In this document: piece after piece, positions 7,990 through 16,107 of the stretch | How positions within the stretch are numbered: position 1 is the first letter of the stretch | Layout: each line of letters opens with the position of its first letter | DNA from: Gordonia humi | GTDB taxonomy: Bacteria; Actinomycetota; Actinomycetes; Mycobacteriales; Mycobacteriaceae | NCBI RefSeq assembly: GCF_014197435.1 | Contig: NZ_JACIFP010000001.1 | Location: forward strand, 1,240,001-1,304,000 | Reading direction: 5' to 3' | DNA: 64,000 nt | Program-made: the position numbers and the translations under genes | The notes under the pieces: model-generated | What the model saw: only the letters and a program-made list of their open reading frames with translations | The model's database searches: none | Told to the model about the DNA's origin: nothing

Positions 7990-10494
7990 ATGCGCGCGTT
8001 CCTCACCCGGCTCCGGGTCCTCGGCCTGCGGGACCTCACCGCGCACAAGCTGCGAGTGATCACCTCCCTGGTGGTGGTGCTGGTGTCGTCGGCCCTGTTG
8101 GTCGCGGTCCTGTCGGTCTACGGTTCGATCACCGCGTCGGTGCGCGACTTCGCCACGGCGGTGTCGGGCGAGGCGACCCTCGAGGTCGCGGCGATCGCCG
8201 ACACGGGCGTCGACGGCGAGATCGCGGGCGAACTCCGCCGCGGGGTCCCGCAGGCGAAGGCCGTCGTGCCCGTGGTGCGAGGCACCGTCACCGTCGACGG
8301 CGAGCCGACGGTGCTTCTCGGCTCGGACTATCGGGCGTCGTCGTTGTCGCCGCAGTTGGGCGATGCCGTCGCGACCGACGGCGGGCTCACCCTCGACGAC
8401 CTGCGCGACGGGATCGTCGTCGGCGATGCGACGGGTCTGCACGAGGGACAGCCGGTCCGCATCGGAGACCGCACGGTGCGAGTGATCCGAGTGCTCGACG
8501 AGCGCGCCGATCGCCTCAACGGGGGCCGGTTCGTCTTCGCCTATCTGCCGCTCGCGCAGGAGTTGGCCGGACTCGGTGACGCGGTCGACTCGCTGCTCCT
8601 GGTGCCGAGACCGGGAGCGGACGAGGCCGATATGCGCGCCGCCGCCGAGAAGGTGGTCGGCAATCGGGCGACGGTCGTCGACCCCGACTTCCGGGTGCGG
8701 CAGGCGCAGGTCGCCGGATCGGTGGTCCGCGACTCGACGCTCCTCGTGTCGATGGTCTCGCTGGTGATCGCCGCCTTCCTCGTCTTCAACACCATGAACA
8801 TGGCGGTCGCCTCGAGGCGACGGAGTCTGGCGATGATTCGGGCGCTGGGAGGGCGCCGCCGCCATCTCGCGACGGATCTGCTCGGCGAGGCCGCGGTGTT
8901 CGGGATCGTCGGCGGCGTGCTCGGCGTTCCGGTCGGAATCCTCGCGGGCCGGTGGGCGCTGGGACGCGTGCCGTCCGGCGACGCCGGGATGCAGGTGAGC
9001 TTCTCGCTGCCCGCCTACGTCCCGCTGGTGGCGATCGCCGCTGCCGTCGTCGCCTGCGTGGCCGCGACGTCGTTGGCCGCCAAGGCGGTGTTCTCGGTGA
9101 CGCCCGTCGAGGCGATGGCGCCCGGTCAGATCGCCGACGCCGCCCCGCTGCCCCGGCGTCTGCTCTCCGTGTGCGGTGTGCTGGGCGTCGGCGGCCTCCT
9201 CGCATCGTGGCTGATCGTGTGGGCCGTCGACGGTCGACCGGCGATTCTGGCGGGCGCGGTGTACGCGGTCGGCGGGCTGGTGCTCTGCTTCGCGCTGAGT
9301 CCGCTGCTGGTGGCCGGGGTGCGGGTGGCGGCCGGGTGGTTCGGCGGTCCGGGCAGGCTGGCGGCGGTGAACGCCGAGCGAGCGCCGCGTCGCGCCTGGG
9401 CGACGGTCATGACCGTCGCCGTCGCGGTGGCCGTGGGGATCGGGATCTCCGGAGCGTTGAACAACCTCGTCGGCTCCATCTCGGGCTCGCTCGACGGCCT
9501 CGCCGACCCCGACCTGTACGTGTCCTCCCAGAACGCCGAGTCGATTCCGTCCGGGCCGGTGCTGTCGCCCGAGATCGAACGGGAGGTGCGGCGGGTGCCG
9601 GGTGTGCGGCGGGTGGTCGGCGGCCAGTGGGCGCGTGTGAATCTGGGTGACGCCCGCGCATTGATCCAGGGTCTGGAACCAGGGTCTGCGGCGCCGTTCC
9701 TGCGCAAGACGTCGCCGGAGACCGCGCGTGCGACGCTGGCCGGTGACGGCGTCCTGCTGTCGCACACGCTGGCCCGGGTTCTCGACGTCCACACCGGCGA
9801 CAGTCTTCGGTTGGCGACGCCGACCGGCCCGCACGAGGTACGGGTGCTCGACACGGTGAACTACGTGTCGATGGATTCGGGGGTCGCGGCGATGTCGGTC
9901 GACCTGCTCCGCGAGTGGTTCGAGCGTCCCGGCGACACCTATCTGCAGGTGGATCTGGATCCGGGAGCGGATCCGGGCGCGGTGGCTCGCGCGGTGACCG
10001 CCGTCGCCGATGCGCATCCCGGGGCGGGCGGGGCCCCGGTGCACGTCTACACCGGTGCACAGGCGCTCGCCGCCACCCAGAAGGCCGCCGAGCAGTCGGG
10101 CGGGTTCACCGTGGCCATCCAGTGGATCGTGTCGGCCGCGGCCGCGATCGCCCTGCTCAACACGCTGCTGCTGTCGGTGCTGGAACGACGCCGCGAGATC
10201 GGCGTGCTGCGTTCGATGGGTGCGTCTCGTCGGTTCGTCACCCGCATGGTGCTCGCCGAGGCGGCGGCGATAGCGGGCGTCGGCGCGGTGGTCGGCATCG
10301 TGATGGGCACCGGACTGCATCTGCTCGCCGATGCGATTCTCGCCGAGACCACCGCGATCGAGATCGTGTACTCGCCGCTGTGGTCGTCGGCCTGGTACGT
10401 GGCGGTGTCCGCCGGGTTGTGCCTGGTCGGAGCGGTCGCGCCGGCGATGCGCGCGGCGCGGCTGAACATCAGCGAATCGGTGTCGTCCGAGTGA
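7990..10494 (+). CDS. FtsX-like ABC transporter permease (MacB-type)
   Basis: An 834-residue permease. A first transmembrane helix (about residues 23-50) is followed by an extracytoplasmic domain, then three helices near 250-375, a central hydrophobic pair near 395-445, a second copy of helix plus extracytoplasmic domain (about 470-700), and three final helices. Both halves carry the FtsX signature: MAVASRRRSLAMIRALGGRR and LLLSVLERRREIGVLRSMGA. The duplicated architecture is typical of long actinobacterial FtsX-like permeases that pair with a MacB-type ATPase. It is co-transcribed with the ATPase. The substrate is unknown. Confidence 0.9.
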   Translation: MRAFLTRLRVLGLRDLTAHKLRVITSLVVVLVSSALLVAVLSVYGSITASVRDFATAVSGEATLEVAAIADTGVDGEIAGELRRGVPQAKAVVPVVRGTVTVDGEPTVLLGSDYRASSLSPQLGDAVATDGGLTLDDLRDGIVVGDATGLHEGQPVRIGDRTVRVIRVLDERADRLNGGRFVFAYLPLAQELAGLGDAVDSLLLVPRPGADEADMRAAAEKVVGNRATVVDPDFRVRQAQVAGSVVRDSTLLVSMVSLVIAAFLVFNTMNMAVASRRRSLAMIRALGGRRRHLATDLLGEAAVFGIVGGVLGVPVGILAGRWALGRVPSGDAGMQVSFSLPAYVPLVAIAAAVVACVAATSLAAKAVFSVTPVEAMAPGQIADAAPLPRRLLSVCGVLGVGGLLASWLIVWAVDGRPAILAGAVYAVGGLVLCFALSPLLVAGVRVAAGWFGGPGRLAAVNAERAPRRAWATVMTVAVAVAVGIGISGALNNLVGSISGSLDGLADPDLYVSSQNAESIPSGPVLSPEIEREVRRVPGVRRVVGGQWARVNLGDARALIQGLEPGSAAPFLRKTSPETARATLAGDGVLLSHTLARVLDVHTGDSLRLATPTGPHEVRVLDTVNYVSMDSGVAAMSVDLLREWFERPGDTYLQVDLDPGADPGAVARAVTAVADAHPGAGGAPVHVYTGAQALAATQKAAEQSGGFTVAIQWIVSAAAAIALLNTLLLSVLERRREIGVLRSMGASRRFVTRMVLAEAAAIAGVGAVVGIVMGTGLHLLADAILAETTAIEIVYSPLWSSAWYVAVSAGLCLVGAVAPAMRAARLNISESVSSE

Positions 10495-10502
10495 CGCGGA
10501 AT

Positions 10503-10549
10503 ATTGACTGTCAATAAATATTGACAACGGGTCGGTGTCAACATAACCT
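10503..10549 (+). promoter_or_regulatory. Sigma70-type promoter with overlapping TTGAC palindromes
   Basis: A consensus -35 TTGACA (10521-10526), a 17-base spacer and a -10 TAACCT (10544-10549) end six bases before the ATG at 10556, so the transcript should be leaderless. Four TTGAC half-sites surround it: a perfect palindrome ATTGACTGTCAAT (10503-10515), and TTGACA / TGTCAA (10521-10526 and 10536-10541). The second pair overlaps the promoter, as expected for autorepression by the HTH protein encoded next. Confidence 0.7.
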
Positions 10550-10555
10550 GACAAC

Positions 10556-10822
10556 ATGCACGACGATGAGATGACGACGGATACGACCTCGATGGCAGGC
10601 GTCGCCGCCAGCGACGACCCGGGCGTGGGCCTGGGGACGGTTCGGGCTCTGCGAACCCTCGCGGATCGATTGGAGGACGTTCACGTCGCCTCGGCTCGCG
10701 CCAACGGGTGGAGCTGGCAGGCGATCGCGGATGTTCTCCAGGTCAGTCGTCAGGCCGTGCACCAGAAGCATTCACAACGAGAAGCCGCTTCGGCGGCGAG
10801 AAAGGACGGCGACGATGTTTGA
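10556..10822 (+). CDS. Helix-turn-helix regulator coupled to ClpC N-domain protein
   Basis: An 88-residue protein. The C-terminal half WSWQAIADVLQVSRQAVHQKH is a clear helix-turn-helix, and LGTVRALRTLADRLEDVHVA forms an upstream helix. The N-terminal 28 residues are acidic and low in complexity. The gene starts at the predicted transcription start (leaderless) and overlaps the following ClpC-N gene by eight bases. Small HTH genes paired with Clp N-domain proteins occur in actinobacteria; the likely role is sensing Clp stress and controlling this operon. No DNA target is proven, but the TTGAC palindromes directly upstream are the obvious candidates. Confidence 0.8.
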   Translation: MHDDEMTTDTTSMAGVAASDDPGVGLGTVRALRTLADRLEDVHVASARANGWSWQAIADVLQVSRQAVHQKHSQREAASAARKDGDDV

Positions 10823-11579
10823 CCGTTTCTCGCGGGAAGACCGCACACTGTTCATGTTCGCCACGCAGGAGGCCCACGATCTCGGGCACTCCAGCATCGG
10901 CAACGACCATTTGATCCTCGGCATGCTGTGCAATGCGCGCAGCCCGATATTCGGTGTCCTCGGCGACCTCGGATTCACCCTCGACGGTGCTCGCAAGGCC
11001 GTGTCGGAGTATCACGAAGGTCACGATGAGGACCCGGCGCCGGACGCCGACGGACGCTATGAAGAAGATCGGGAGGCGCTGCGCAGCATCGGGATCGATC
11101 TGGATCGCGTGCGTGAGGCGGTCCGATCGAAGTTCGGCGACGATCTCGCCGACGGCTGGGGTGAGCGTTCGGGGCGTGGCCGCGGACGCGGCGGGCGAGG
11201 CGGCCGCGGCGAACACCGCGGTCGCGGTCCGCACGGCCACGGCCGCGGCCGTGGCCCGGGATTCGGCCCGGGGTTCGGCCCGGGGCCGGACTTCGGCCGA
11301 CCCGGCTGGGACGCCGAGGGGCCGTGGGAAGGCGGCCGCGGGCGCCGCGGTCCGCGTGGGCGAGGGCGCGGCCGGATGAACGAGTCGGTGCGTGACGCCC
11401 TCCGTTCGGCCGTCACGCTGGCCCGCAGCCGCGGTGACGAGCACATCGGTGTCGCGCACCTCCTGCTCGGCATCCTCGACGCGAACGACGACGCCTCGCG
11501 CGCCCTCGTCGAGTCCGTCACCGACGTCTCGTCGGTGCGCGCGGCGGCCGAGCGGCTGCTCGAGCCCGCAGCCGTCTAG
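10815..11579 (+). CDS. Stand-alone ClpC N-terminal-domain protein (ClpC2/ClpC3-like)
   Basis: A 254-residue protein with two Clp-N repeats and no AAA+ ATPase. Repeat one is FSREDRTLFMFATQEAHDLG with HLILGMLC (residues 4-45). Repeat two is SVRDALRSAVTLARSRGDEH with HLLLGILD (about 195-235). Between them lies an unusually arginine- and glycine-rich linker with GRG and GFGPGFGPGP repeats (about residues 118-190). In ClpC1 this domain binds substrates, adaptors and cyclic-peptide antibiotics; ATPase-free versions in mycobacteria can sequester such ligands. The upstream HTH gene overlaps it. Adaptor or decoy function is inferred. Confidence 0.85.
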   Translation: MFDRFSREDRTLFMFATQEAHDLGHSSIGNDHLILGMLCNARSPIFGVLGDLGFTLDGARKAVSEYHEGHDEDPAPDADGRYEEDREALRSIGIDLDRVREAVRSKFGDDLADGWGERSGRGRGRGGRGGRGEHRGRGPHGHGRGRGPGFGPGFGPGPDFGRPGWDAEGPWEGGRGRRGPRGRGRGRMNESVRDALRSAVTLARSRGDEHIGVAHLLLGILDANDDASRALVESVTDVSSVRAAAERLLEPAAV

Positions 11580-11582
11580 CCG

Positions 11583-11602
11583 CACCCGGGAGGAGCCGGG
11601 TG
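11583..11602. terminator. Short hairpin between convergent ClpN-domain gene and menA
   Basis: Inverted repeat with arms CACCCGG (11583-11589) and CCGGGTG (11596-11602), placed between the two convergent stops. It is a plausible but weak bidirectional terminator; no T-run is present. Confidence 0.45.
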
Positions 11603-11609
11603 ACGCGAC

Positions 11610-12479
11610 TCAGGTCAGTCCGAGTGCCACACCCGTGGCGACCGCCCAGACCAGCATCGCCATGCCGGTGGTGGCCAGCGTCGGGATGAGATCGCGGCCA
11701 TGAGCGTTCGAGACCACGGGACGGACGGCGATCACCGCGAGCGGTGCGGCGAGGAATCCGGCGAAGGCGGCCGTCGTCGCCGGGACGAGGCCGATCGTGA
11801 TCGCGAACGGGACGGCGATGAGGATCGCGAACAGTGCGCGGGTGCCCTTGTCGCCGAGTCGGACGGCGAGAGTGATCTTGCCGGACTCCTTGTCGGTCGG
11901 GATGTCGCGGAGGTTGTTGGCCACCAGCACCGCGCTGGAGAACGATCCGACGGCCACCGCGCACAGCGCGCCGATCCAGTCGATGCGCCCGACGGTCACG
12001 TACTGGGTGCCGAGCACGGCCACCAGGCCGAAGAAGACGAAGACGGCGACCTCGCCGAAGCCCAGGTACCCGTACGGCTTCTTGCCGCCGGTGTAGAACC
12101 AGGCGCCGGCGATGCACACCACACCGACGACGATCAGCCAGTACGCGGTGGTGATCGCGATGGCCAGCCCGCAGGCCGCGGCGATGCCGAAGCAGCTGAA
12201 CGCGGCGGCCTTGACCGCTCCCGGCGTCGCCGCGCGGGAGCCGACCAGCCGCATCGGGCCCACCCGCTCGTCGTCGGTGCCGCGGATGCCGTCGGAGTAG
12301 TCGTTGGCGAAGTTCACGCCGATGATCAGGGAGAGTGCGACCACCAGGGCGAGCACGGCATTCCACCAGACGACGTCGCCGATGTGTGCCGCCGCACCGA
12401 CACCGGCGACGACGGGGGCGATCGCGTTCGGCAGCGTCCGAGGTCGGGCGCCCTGAATCCATTCGTTGACGGTGGCCAC
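11610..12479 (-). CDS. menA: 1,4-dihydroxy-2-naphthoate polyprenyltransferase MenA
   Basis: A 289-residue UbiA-superfamily membrane enzyme with about nine hydrophobic helices. The first metal-diphosphate binding motif is [20 protein letters not shown] (about residues 56-75) and the second is [15 protein letters not shown] (about 187-201). MenA attaches the prenyl chain to 1,4-dihydroxy-2-naphthoate to make demethylmenaquinone, the precursor of the mycobacterial respiratory quinone. The start [19 protein letters not shown] matches the family. It is monocistronic here, with menE about 1.5 kb away on the same strand as in related genomes. Confidence 0.95.
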   Translation of the reverse strand: MATVNEWIQGARPRTLPNAIAPVVAGVGAAAHIGDVVWWNAVLALVVALSLIIGVNFANDYSDGIRGTDDERVGPMRLVGSRAATPGAVKAAAFSCFGIAAACGLAIAITTAYWLIVVGVVCIAGAWFYTGGKKPYGYLGFGEVAVFVFFGLVAVLGTQYVTVGRIDWIGALCAVAVGSFSSAVLVANNLRDIPTDKESGKITLAVRLGDKGTRALFAILIAVPFAITIGLVPATTAAFAGFLAAPLAVIAVRPVVSNAHGRDLIPTLATTGMAMLVWAVATGVALGLT

Positions 12480-12614
12480 GAATAGAGCATGTCACGCGCG
12501 AACCGCGCCGTCGGCGCTGGCCGGTGTGGAAAGTGACCGAGATCGTATGCGGGCGCATGACGTTCGTCCGTTTGGGTCACGCCCTTTGTCGGATACGCAT
12601 GATCTGATCGGTAC

Positions 12615-13958
12615 ATGAAGATGAGGACGAAGGTCGCGGCGACCACGGTGGCCGGCGTGATGGCGGCGGGACTGGCCGCACCGGCATGGGCGGCGTCGCC
12701 GTTCGAGGCCGTGTTGGACGAGTACTCCGAGCCGGCCGCGGATCCGGGAGAGTTCCGCGACGTCCTCGACCGGTGGGTGAGCGCGGACCAGCTCGACGAC
12801 GTCCTCGTCGTGGTGACGCCGGGAACCGACGATACGGGTCTCGGTCCCCGGACGGCCGGACTCGTCGCCGATCACGACGCGCGGATCGTGAAGTATCCGG
12901 GTTCGTTCTGGCCGGTCTCGTCGGGGAGCACCGGTGCGCTGCTGCCGTTCTTCGCACCGACCTACGACGCGTCGAAGAACGTGGCGGTCGACGCCAACCT
13001 CGCGATCATGGCGGCCATGCGGGGGACGGGCCGGGTGGTCGTCTACACCGGGTACTCGCAGGGGTCGGATGCGCTCGGCGACGCCGCCGAGCGCGCCGCC
13101 GCGGACGGGCTCCTCGACGGCGACACGTTGGTGCTGCTCGTCTCCGATCCGCGCGGGCCGTGGGGCCTCAAATCAGGTCTGGAGAAGATCCCGTTCCACA
13201 CGCCGATCATGGCGTTGATCGGAGCGCAGAGCAACGGTGCGCGCGATCCCGGGAAGACGGGTGACGCCGAAGTGGTCCAGGTGATCGTCAAGGGCGATCC
13301 GGTGGCGAACTGGCAGTGGAATCCGCTGAGGCCGGTGTCGTCGCTCCTGGTCGACCTCGCGGGATTCATCACCATCCACGGCAGTACGGGCCCGTACACG
13401 TACGCGCACTTGGAGAACCTCGAACTGGAGAAGACGCTCTACAGCGCCGAGGGCAACACGCGGTACGAGGTGTACGACACCTACCATCCGTTGGCGCTGC
13501 TCAACGCGATGATCGCCGCCGCGTTGGGCATCGAGGTCGACGAGGCGCAACTCGCCGAATGGGACCGGCAGGCCGAGTTCTTCTATCCGATGCAGGACGT
13601 CGCTCCCGAGACCGCGGACCCAGGCGTCGGGGTGGTGACCGAGAAGCCCGAAGGCCGTCACACGCTGCACGACGCCGCCGGCAGGGCCGTCGAGAGCGAG
13701 CCGTCCGCCGCGGGCGAGTACGAGGGCCGCCACCGTGCCGAGGAGGTCGAGACCGTCGTCGACGTGCCGACACCGTCGACCCCGAATGCGGTCGCACCCG
13801 CTGTGCGGCAGGGGGACCCGGTCGGGGGCGCGCCGCGGTCAGAGTCTGCCGCCGACGCGGCGCCCGCCGACGATGCGGGCCCGACCGACGGCGATCCGAT
13901 CCAGGTCGGCGCGCCGACCGATCAGACCGCTCCCACCGGAGTGGTCACCCCGTCGTAG
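12615..13958 (+). CDS. Secreted PE-PPE-domain serine esterase-like protein
   Basis: A 447-residue exported protein. A Sec signal peptide (KMRTKV, hydrophobic core, cleavage after AWA near residue 26) is followed by an alpha/beta-hydrolase-like domain with the nucleophile motif YTGYSQG (S148) and the downstream segment NPLRPVSSLLVDLAGFITIHG typical of the PE-PPE domain found in mycobacterial PE/PPE lipases. After about residue 335 the chain becomes proline-, aspartate- and alanine-rich and probably disordered. There is no PE or PPE N-terminal domain. It likely hydrolyses short acyl or cell-envelope esters. The last 14 bases overlap the convergent menE stop. Confidence 0.82.
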   Translation: MKMRTKVAATTVAGVMAAGLAAPAWAASPFEAVLDEYSEPAADPGEFRDVLDRWVSADQLDDVLVVVTPGTDDTGLGPRTAGLVADHDARIVKYPGSFWPVSSGSTGALLPFFAPTYDASKNVAVDANLAIMAAMRGTGRVVVYTGYSQGSDALGDAAERAAADGLLDGDTLVLLVSDPRGPWGLKSGLEKIPFHTPIMALIGAQSNGARDPGKTGDAEVVQVIVKGDPVANWQWNPLRPVSSLLVDLAGFITIHGSTGPYTYAHLENLELEKTLYSAEGNTRYEVYDTYHPLALLNAMIAAALGIEVDEAQLAEWDRQAEFFYPMQDVAPETADPGVGVVTEKPEGRHTLHDAAGRAVESEPSAAGEYEGRHRAEEVETVVDVPTPSTPNAVAPAVRQGDPVGGAPRSESAADAAPADDAGPTDGDPIQVGAPTDQTAPTGVVTPS

Positions 13959-15168
13959 CCAGAAGGTCGCGCAGCGCGGTGCGATCGATCTTGCCGGGGC
14001 CGCGGCGGGGAAGTGTGTCGAGAACGAACACCTCGCGGGGTGCGGCGTACCGGTCCAGACGGTCGACGACGATCTCACGGACCTCGTCGACGCTCGGTGC
14101 GGTCGCGTTCGGGGCGAGAACGATCGCGACCACCACGCGTTGTCCGAGGCGGTCGTCGGGGAGCCCGACCACGGCGCAGTCGGCCACCGTCGGGAGTGCG
14201 CCGATCGCGGCCTCGACCACCTGCGGAATCACGGTGAGACCACCGGAGGAGATCGCTTCGTCGGCGCGCCCGACGATCGTGAGCACACCGTCGCGCACGG
14301 CTCCCAGATCGTCCGTGCGGAACCATCCGGGTTCCGCGAAGGCCGGATGCTCGGGCAGGTTCCGGTAGCCGAGGGCCACCGTCGCACCGCCGAGGATCAC
14401 TCGGCCGACGCCGTCGTCGTCCGGGTTCTCGATACGGATCTCGGTGCCCCGCAGAGGTATTCCGTCGTAGACGCAACCACCCGCCGTCTCGCTCATCCCG
14501 TAGGTCCGCACGATCGTCAATCCCTCGTCGACGGCCCGCCGCGCCAGCGACGCCGGGGTCGCGGCGCCGCCGACGAGGATCGCATCCAGTCCGGCGAGCG
14601 CGGCGGTCGCAGCGGGGTCCTCGAGCGCCTTGCGAAGCTGCATCGGCACCAGCGACGTGTAGCGGCGCGGCCCGTCGAGTGCGTCGATCGCCGGGATCAG
14701 GGATGCGGGATCGAAGCCTCCGGAGACGTCGACGACGACGGGGTCGTACCCGGCGGCCAGCGACCGCAGCAGCACCTGCAGGCCCGCGATGTGATGCGGC
14801 GGCATGGTCAGCAGCCATGCGCCGGGACCGCCGAGGGTCTCGGCGGTGGCGTCCGCGGATGCGCCGAGGGTGTCGCGCGTGTGCACGGCGCCCTTCGGCG
14901 ACCCCGTGGTGCCGGAGGTGGACACGACCAGCGCGGCGCGCTCGTCGATCGGTTCGCCGACGCCGAGATGCTCGACGAGCCGTCGGGCCTCATTCGACTC
15001 CAGATCCGGCAGGGGCAGGTAGGCGGCGTCACCGGCCAGCAGAGCCGACAGATCCCGCCGCGCTGACAGCACGGCGGGATCTGCGGGAAGTACTAGCGAC
15101 TGAAGTGTTCTCAGGGCTCGTCCTCGGTATCGGTCGGAGGCGGGAACGGGTCGTCGTCGAACGGCCAA
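13945..15168 (-). CDS. menE: o-succinylbenzoate-CoA ligase MenE
   Basis: An ANL-superfamily adenylating enzyme. The P-loop is STSGTTGSPKGAVHT, the A5 motif TYGMSETAGGCVYDG, the A7 motif WFRTDDLG, the hinge GRADEAISSGG and the catalytic C-terminal lysine GPGKIDR. It activates o-succinylbenzoate as the CoA thioester in menaquinone synthesis. The start is uncertain. The frame is open to 15168 (407 codons), but homology begins near LRTLQSLVLPADP; a CTG at 15114 would overlap the upstream stop as CTGA, whereas the GTG at 15168 lies inside the preceding gene. It follows two DUF3349 genes in a minus-strand operon. Confidence 0.92.
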   Translation of the reverse strand: MAVRRRPVPASDRYRGRALRTLQSLVLPADPAVLSARRDLSALLAGDAAYLPLPDLESNEARRLVEHLGVGEPIDERAALVVSTSGTTGSPKGAVHTRDTLGASADATAETLGGPGAWLLTMPPHHIAGLQVLLRSLAAGYDPVVVDVSGGFDPASLIPAIDALDGPRRYTSLVPMQLRKALEDPAATAALAGLDAILVGGAATPASLARRAVDEGLTIVRTYGMSETAGGCVYDGIPLRGTEIRIENPDDDGVGRVILGGATVALGYRNLPEHPAFAEPGWFRTDDLGAVRDGVLTIVGRADEAISSGGLTVIPQVVEAAIGALPTVADCAVVGLPDDRLGQRVVVAIVLAPNATAPSVDEVREIVVDRLDRYAAPREVFVLDTLPRRGPGKIDRTALRDLLATTG

Positions 15169-15434
15169 CAGTTCTCCGCCAGTCTGTCGCGGACGCGTTC
15201 GACGTCCTCCTCCCGAGGGAGCTCGTCGGTGACCTTCGTGATCTCGACGCCGATGTCGACCTCGTCGACGGGAGTCTCGGGGATCAGATCGGCGGCGACC
15301 TGACGCACTTCGTCATCACTGAGCTGGCGGCGCAGCAACGACAGGAGGGGGACGTAATCGCTCTGCGGGACACCCTGCGGGTATCCCGCGCGCAGCCACG
15401 ATCGAATCGTGGTGAGCAGCGATGGGCGGTCCAC
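15111..15434 (-). CDS. DUF3349 protein, second of a tandem pair
   Basis: A 107-residue protein whose N-terminal half LLTTIRSWLRAGYPQGVPQSDYVPLLSLL matches the DUF3349 fold, a small helical domain of unknown function common in mycobacteria. It is clearly paralogous to the gene upstream (15446-15757): both share [IW]-R-x-G-YP-x-G-[IV]-P-x-SDY-x-PLL. The C-terminus ends in a proline- and acid-rich tail. The GTG at 15434 is the best start, 11 bases after the paralog's stop. The stop is adjacent to menE. Confidence 0.78.
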   Translation of the reverse strand: MDRPSLLTTIRSWLRAGYPQGVPQSDYVPLLSLLRRQLSDDEVRQVAADLIPETPVDEVDIGVEITKVTDELPREEDVERVRDRLAENCWPFDDDPFPPPTDTEDEP

Positions 15435-15445
15435 GTCGTGTGTTT

Positions 15446-15757
15446 CTAATCCGCTGCTGGGACTTCGAGTGCCAGCGGCCATCCGGCGGCCGCCAGGCGT
15501 GCCGCGACCTGCCGCTGTTCCTCGACGGACGGCGCTTCAGCGGTGATCGCGTGGATCGCCGCACCGATCTGCTCCGGCGTCGCGGGGTTCTCGGCGCCGT
15601 GCTCCACCGCGAGCTTGAGCACGATGTCGGTGATCTCCGACTCCGACAGCACCGGTGTCAGCAGCGCCAGGAGCGGCGGGTAGTCGGAGGCGGGGATCCC
15701 CTCCGGGTATCCGGTGCGAATCCAGTTGATGATGTTCTCGAAGATCGAGGGAGCCAT
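15446..15757 (-). CDS. DUF3349 protein, first of a tandem pair
   Basis: A 103-residue DUF3349 protein beginning MAPSIFENIINWIRTGYPEG, with the conserved SDYPPLLALLTPVLSESEI segment and an alanine-rich second half. The AGGTCCCGAGCAGAC upstream of the ATG gives a modest ribosome site. It sits between the small membrane gene (15809-16078) and its paralog, in the conserved pitA / membrane protein / DUF3349 / menE order. Function is unknown; the family's helical structure suggests protein binding rather than catalysis. Confidence 0.85.
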   Translation of the reverse strand: MAPSIFENIINWIRTGYPEGIPASDYPPLLALLTPVLSESEITDIVLKLAVEHGAENPATPEQIGAAIHAITAEAPSVEEQRQVAARLAAAGWPLALEVPAAD

Positions 15758-15808
15758 GTCTGCTCGGGACCTTTCAGATCAGGAGTAGGCGGGACGCGTC
15801 AGCGCGCG

Positions 15809-16078
15809 TCAGTACGCGAAGTCGGGGAAGATCTTCCAGTCGAAGTAGTAGTTCAGCGTCTGCCGCATGACCCACAGGATGCCGACCACGATGATGACGG
15901 CGGTGAGGCCGATCAGCACGAAGCCGAGGTACTTCAGGAACGGGTTGGCGGGCTTGCCCACGATCTCGCCCGCGCCGGTCGCCTCGGCGCGCATGCCGAC
16001 GGCGAACAGGGCGGGGAGGCCTGCGCCGAGGATGAGCCCGACCGCGAGGACCTTCATGATGTTCTCGAGGATGTCCAT
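15809..16078 (-). CDS. Small membrane protein linked to PitA
   Basis: An 89-residue protein starting MDILENIMKVLAVGLILGAG with two hydrophobic helices (about residues 7-27 and 48-72), a central AEATGAGEIVGKPANPF loop and an aromatic C-terminus NYYFDWKIFPDFAY. It lies 29 bases downstream of pitA on the same strand, and the pairing is conserved in mycobacteria. It may be an accessory subunit of the phosphate transporter, but no biochemical role is known to me. Confidence 0.8.
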   Translation of the reverse strand: MDILENIMKVLAVGLILGAGLPALFAVGMRAEATGAGEIVGKPANPFLKYLGFVLIGLTAVIIVVGILWVMRQTLNYYFDWKIFPDFAY

Positions 16079-16107
16079 GGTGTCGAATGCCTTTCGTGGA
16101 CCGGGGT

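Noticed and set aside
7132..10557. A 1141-codon open frame antisense to the ABC permease, and similar long antisense frames (1923-3662, 23307-25721, 34300-37503, 37182-40337)
   Set aside because: They are arginine/histidine/aspartate-rich shadows produced by GC-rich third positions of the real genes, with no domains and no ribosome sites.
11160..11380. A collagen-like or repeat-toxin interpretation of the Gly/Arg-rich stretch
   Set aside because: It is bracketed by two clear Clp-N repeats in one frame, so it is better read as an inter-domain linker.
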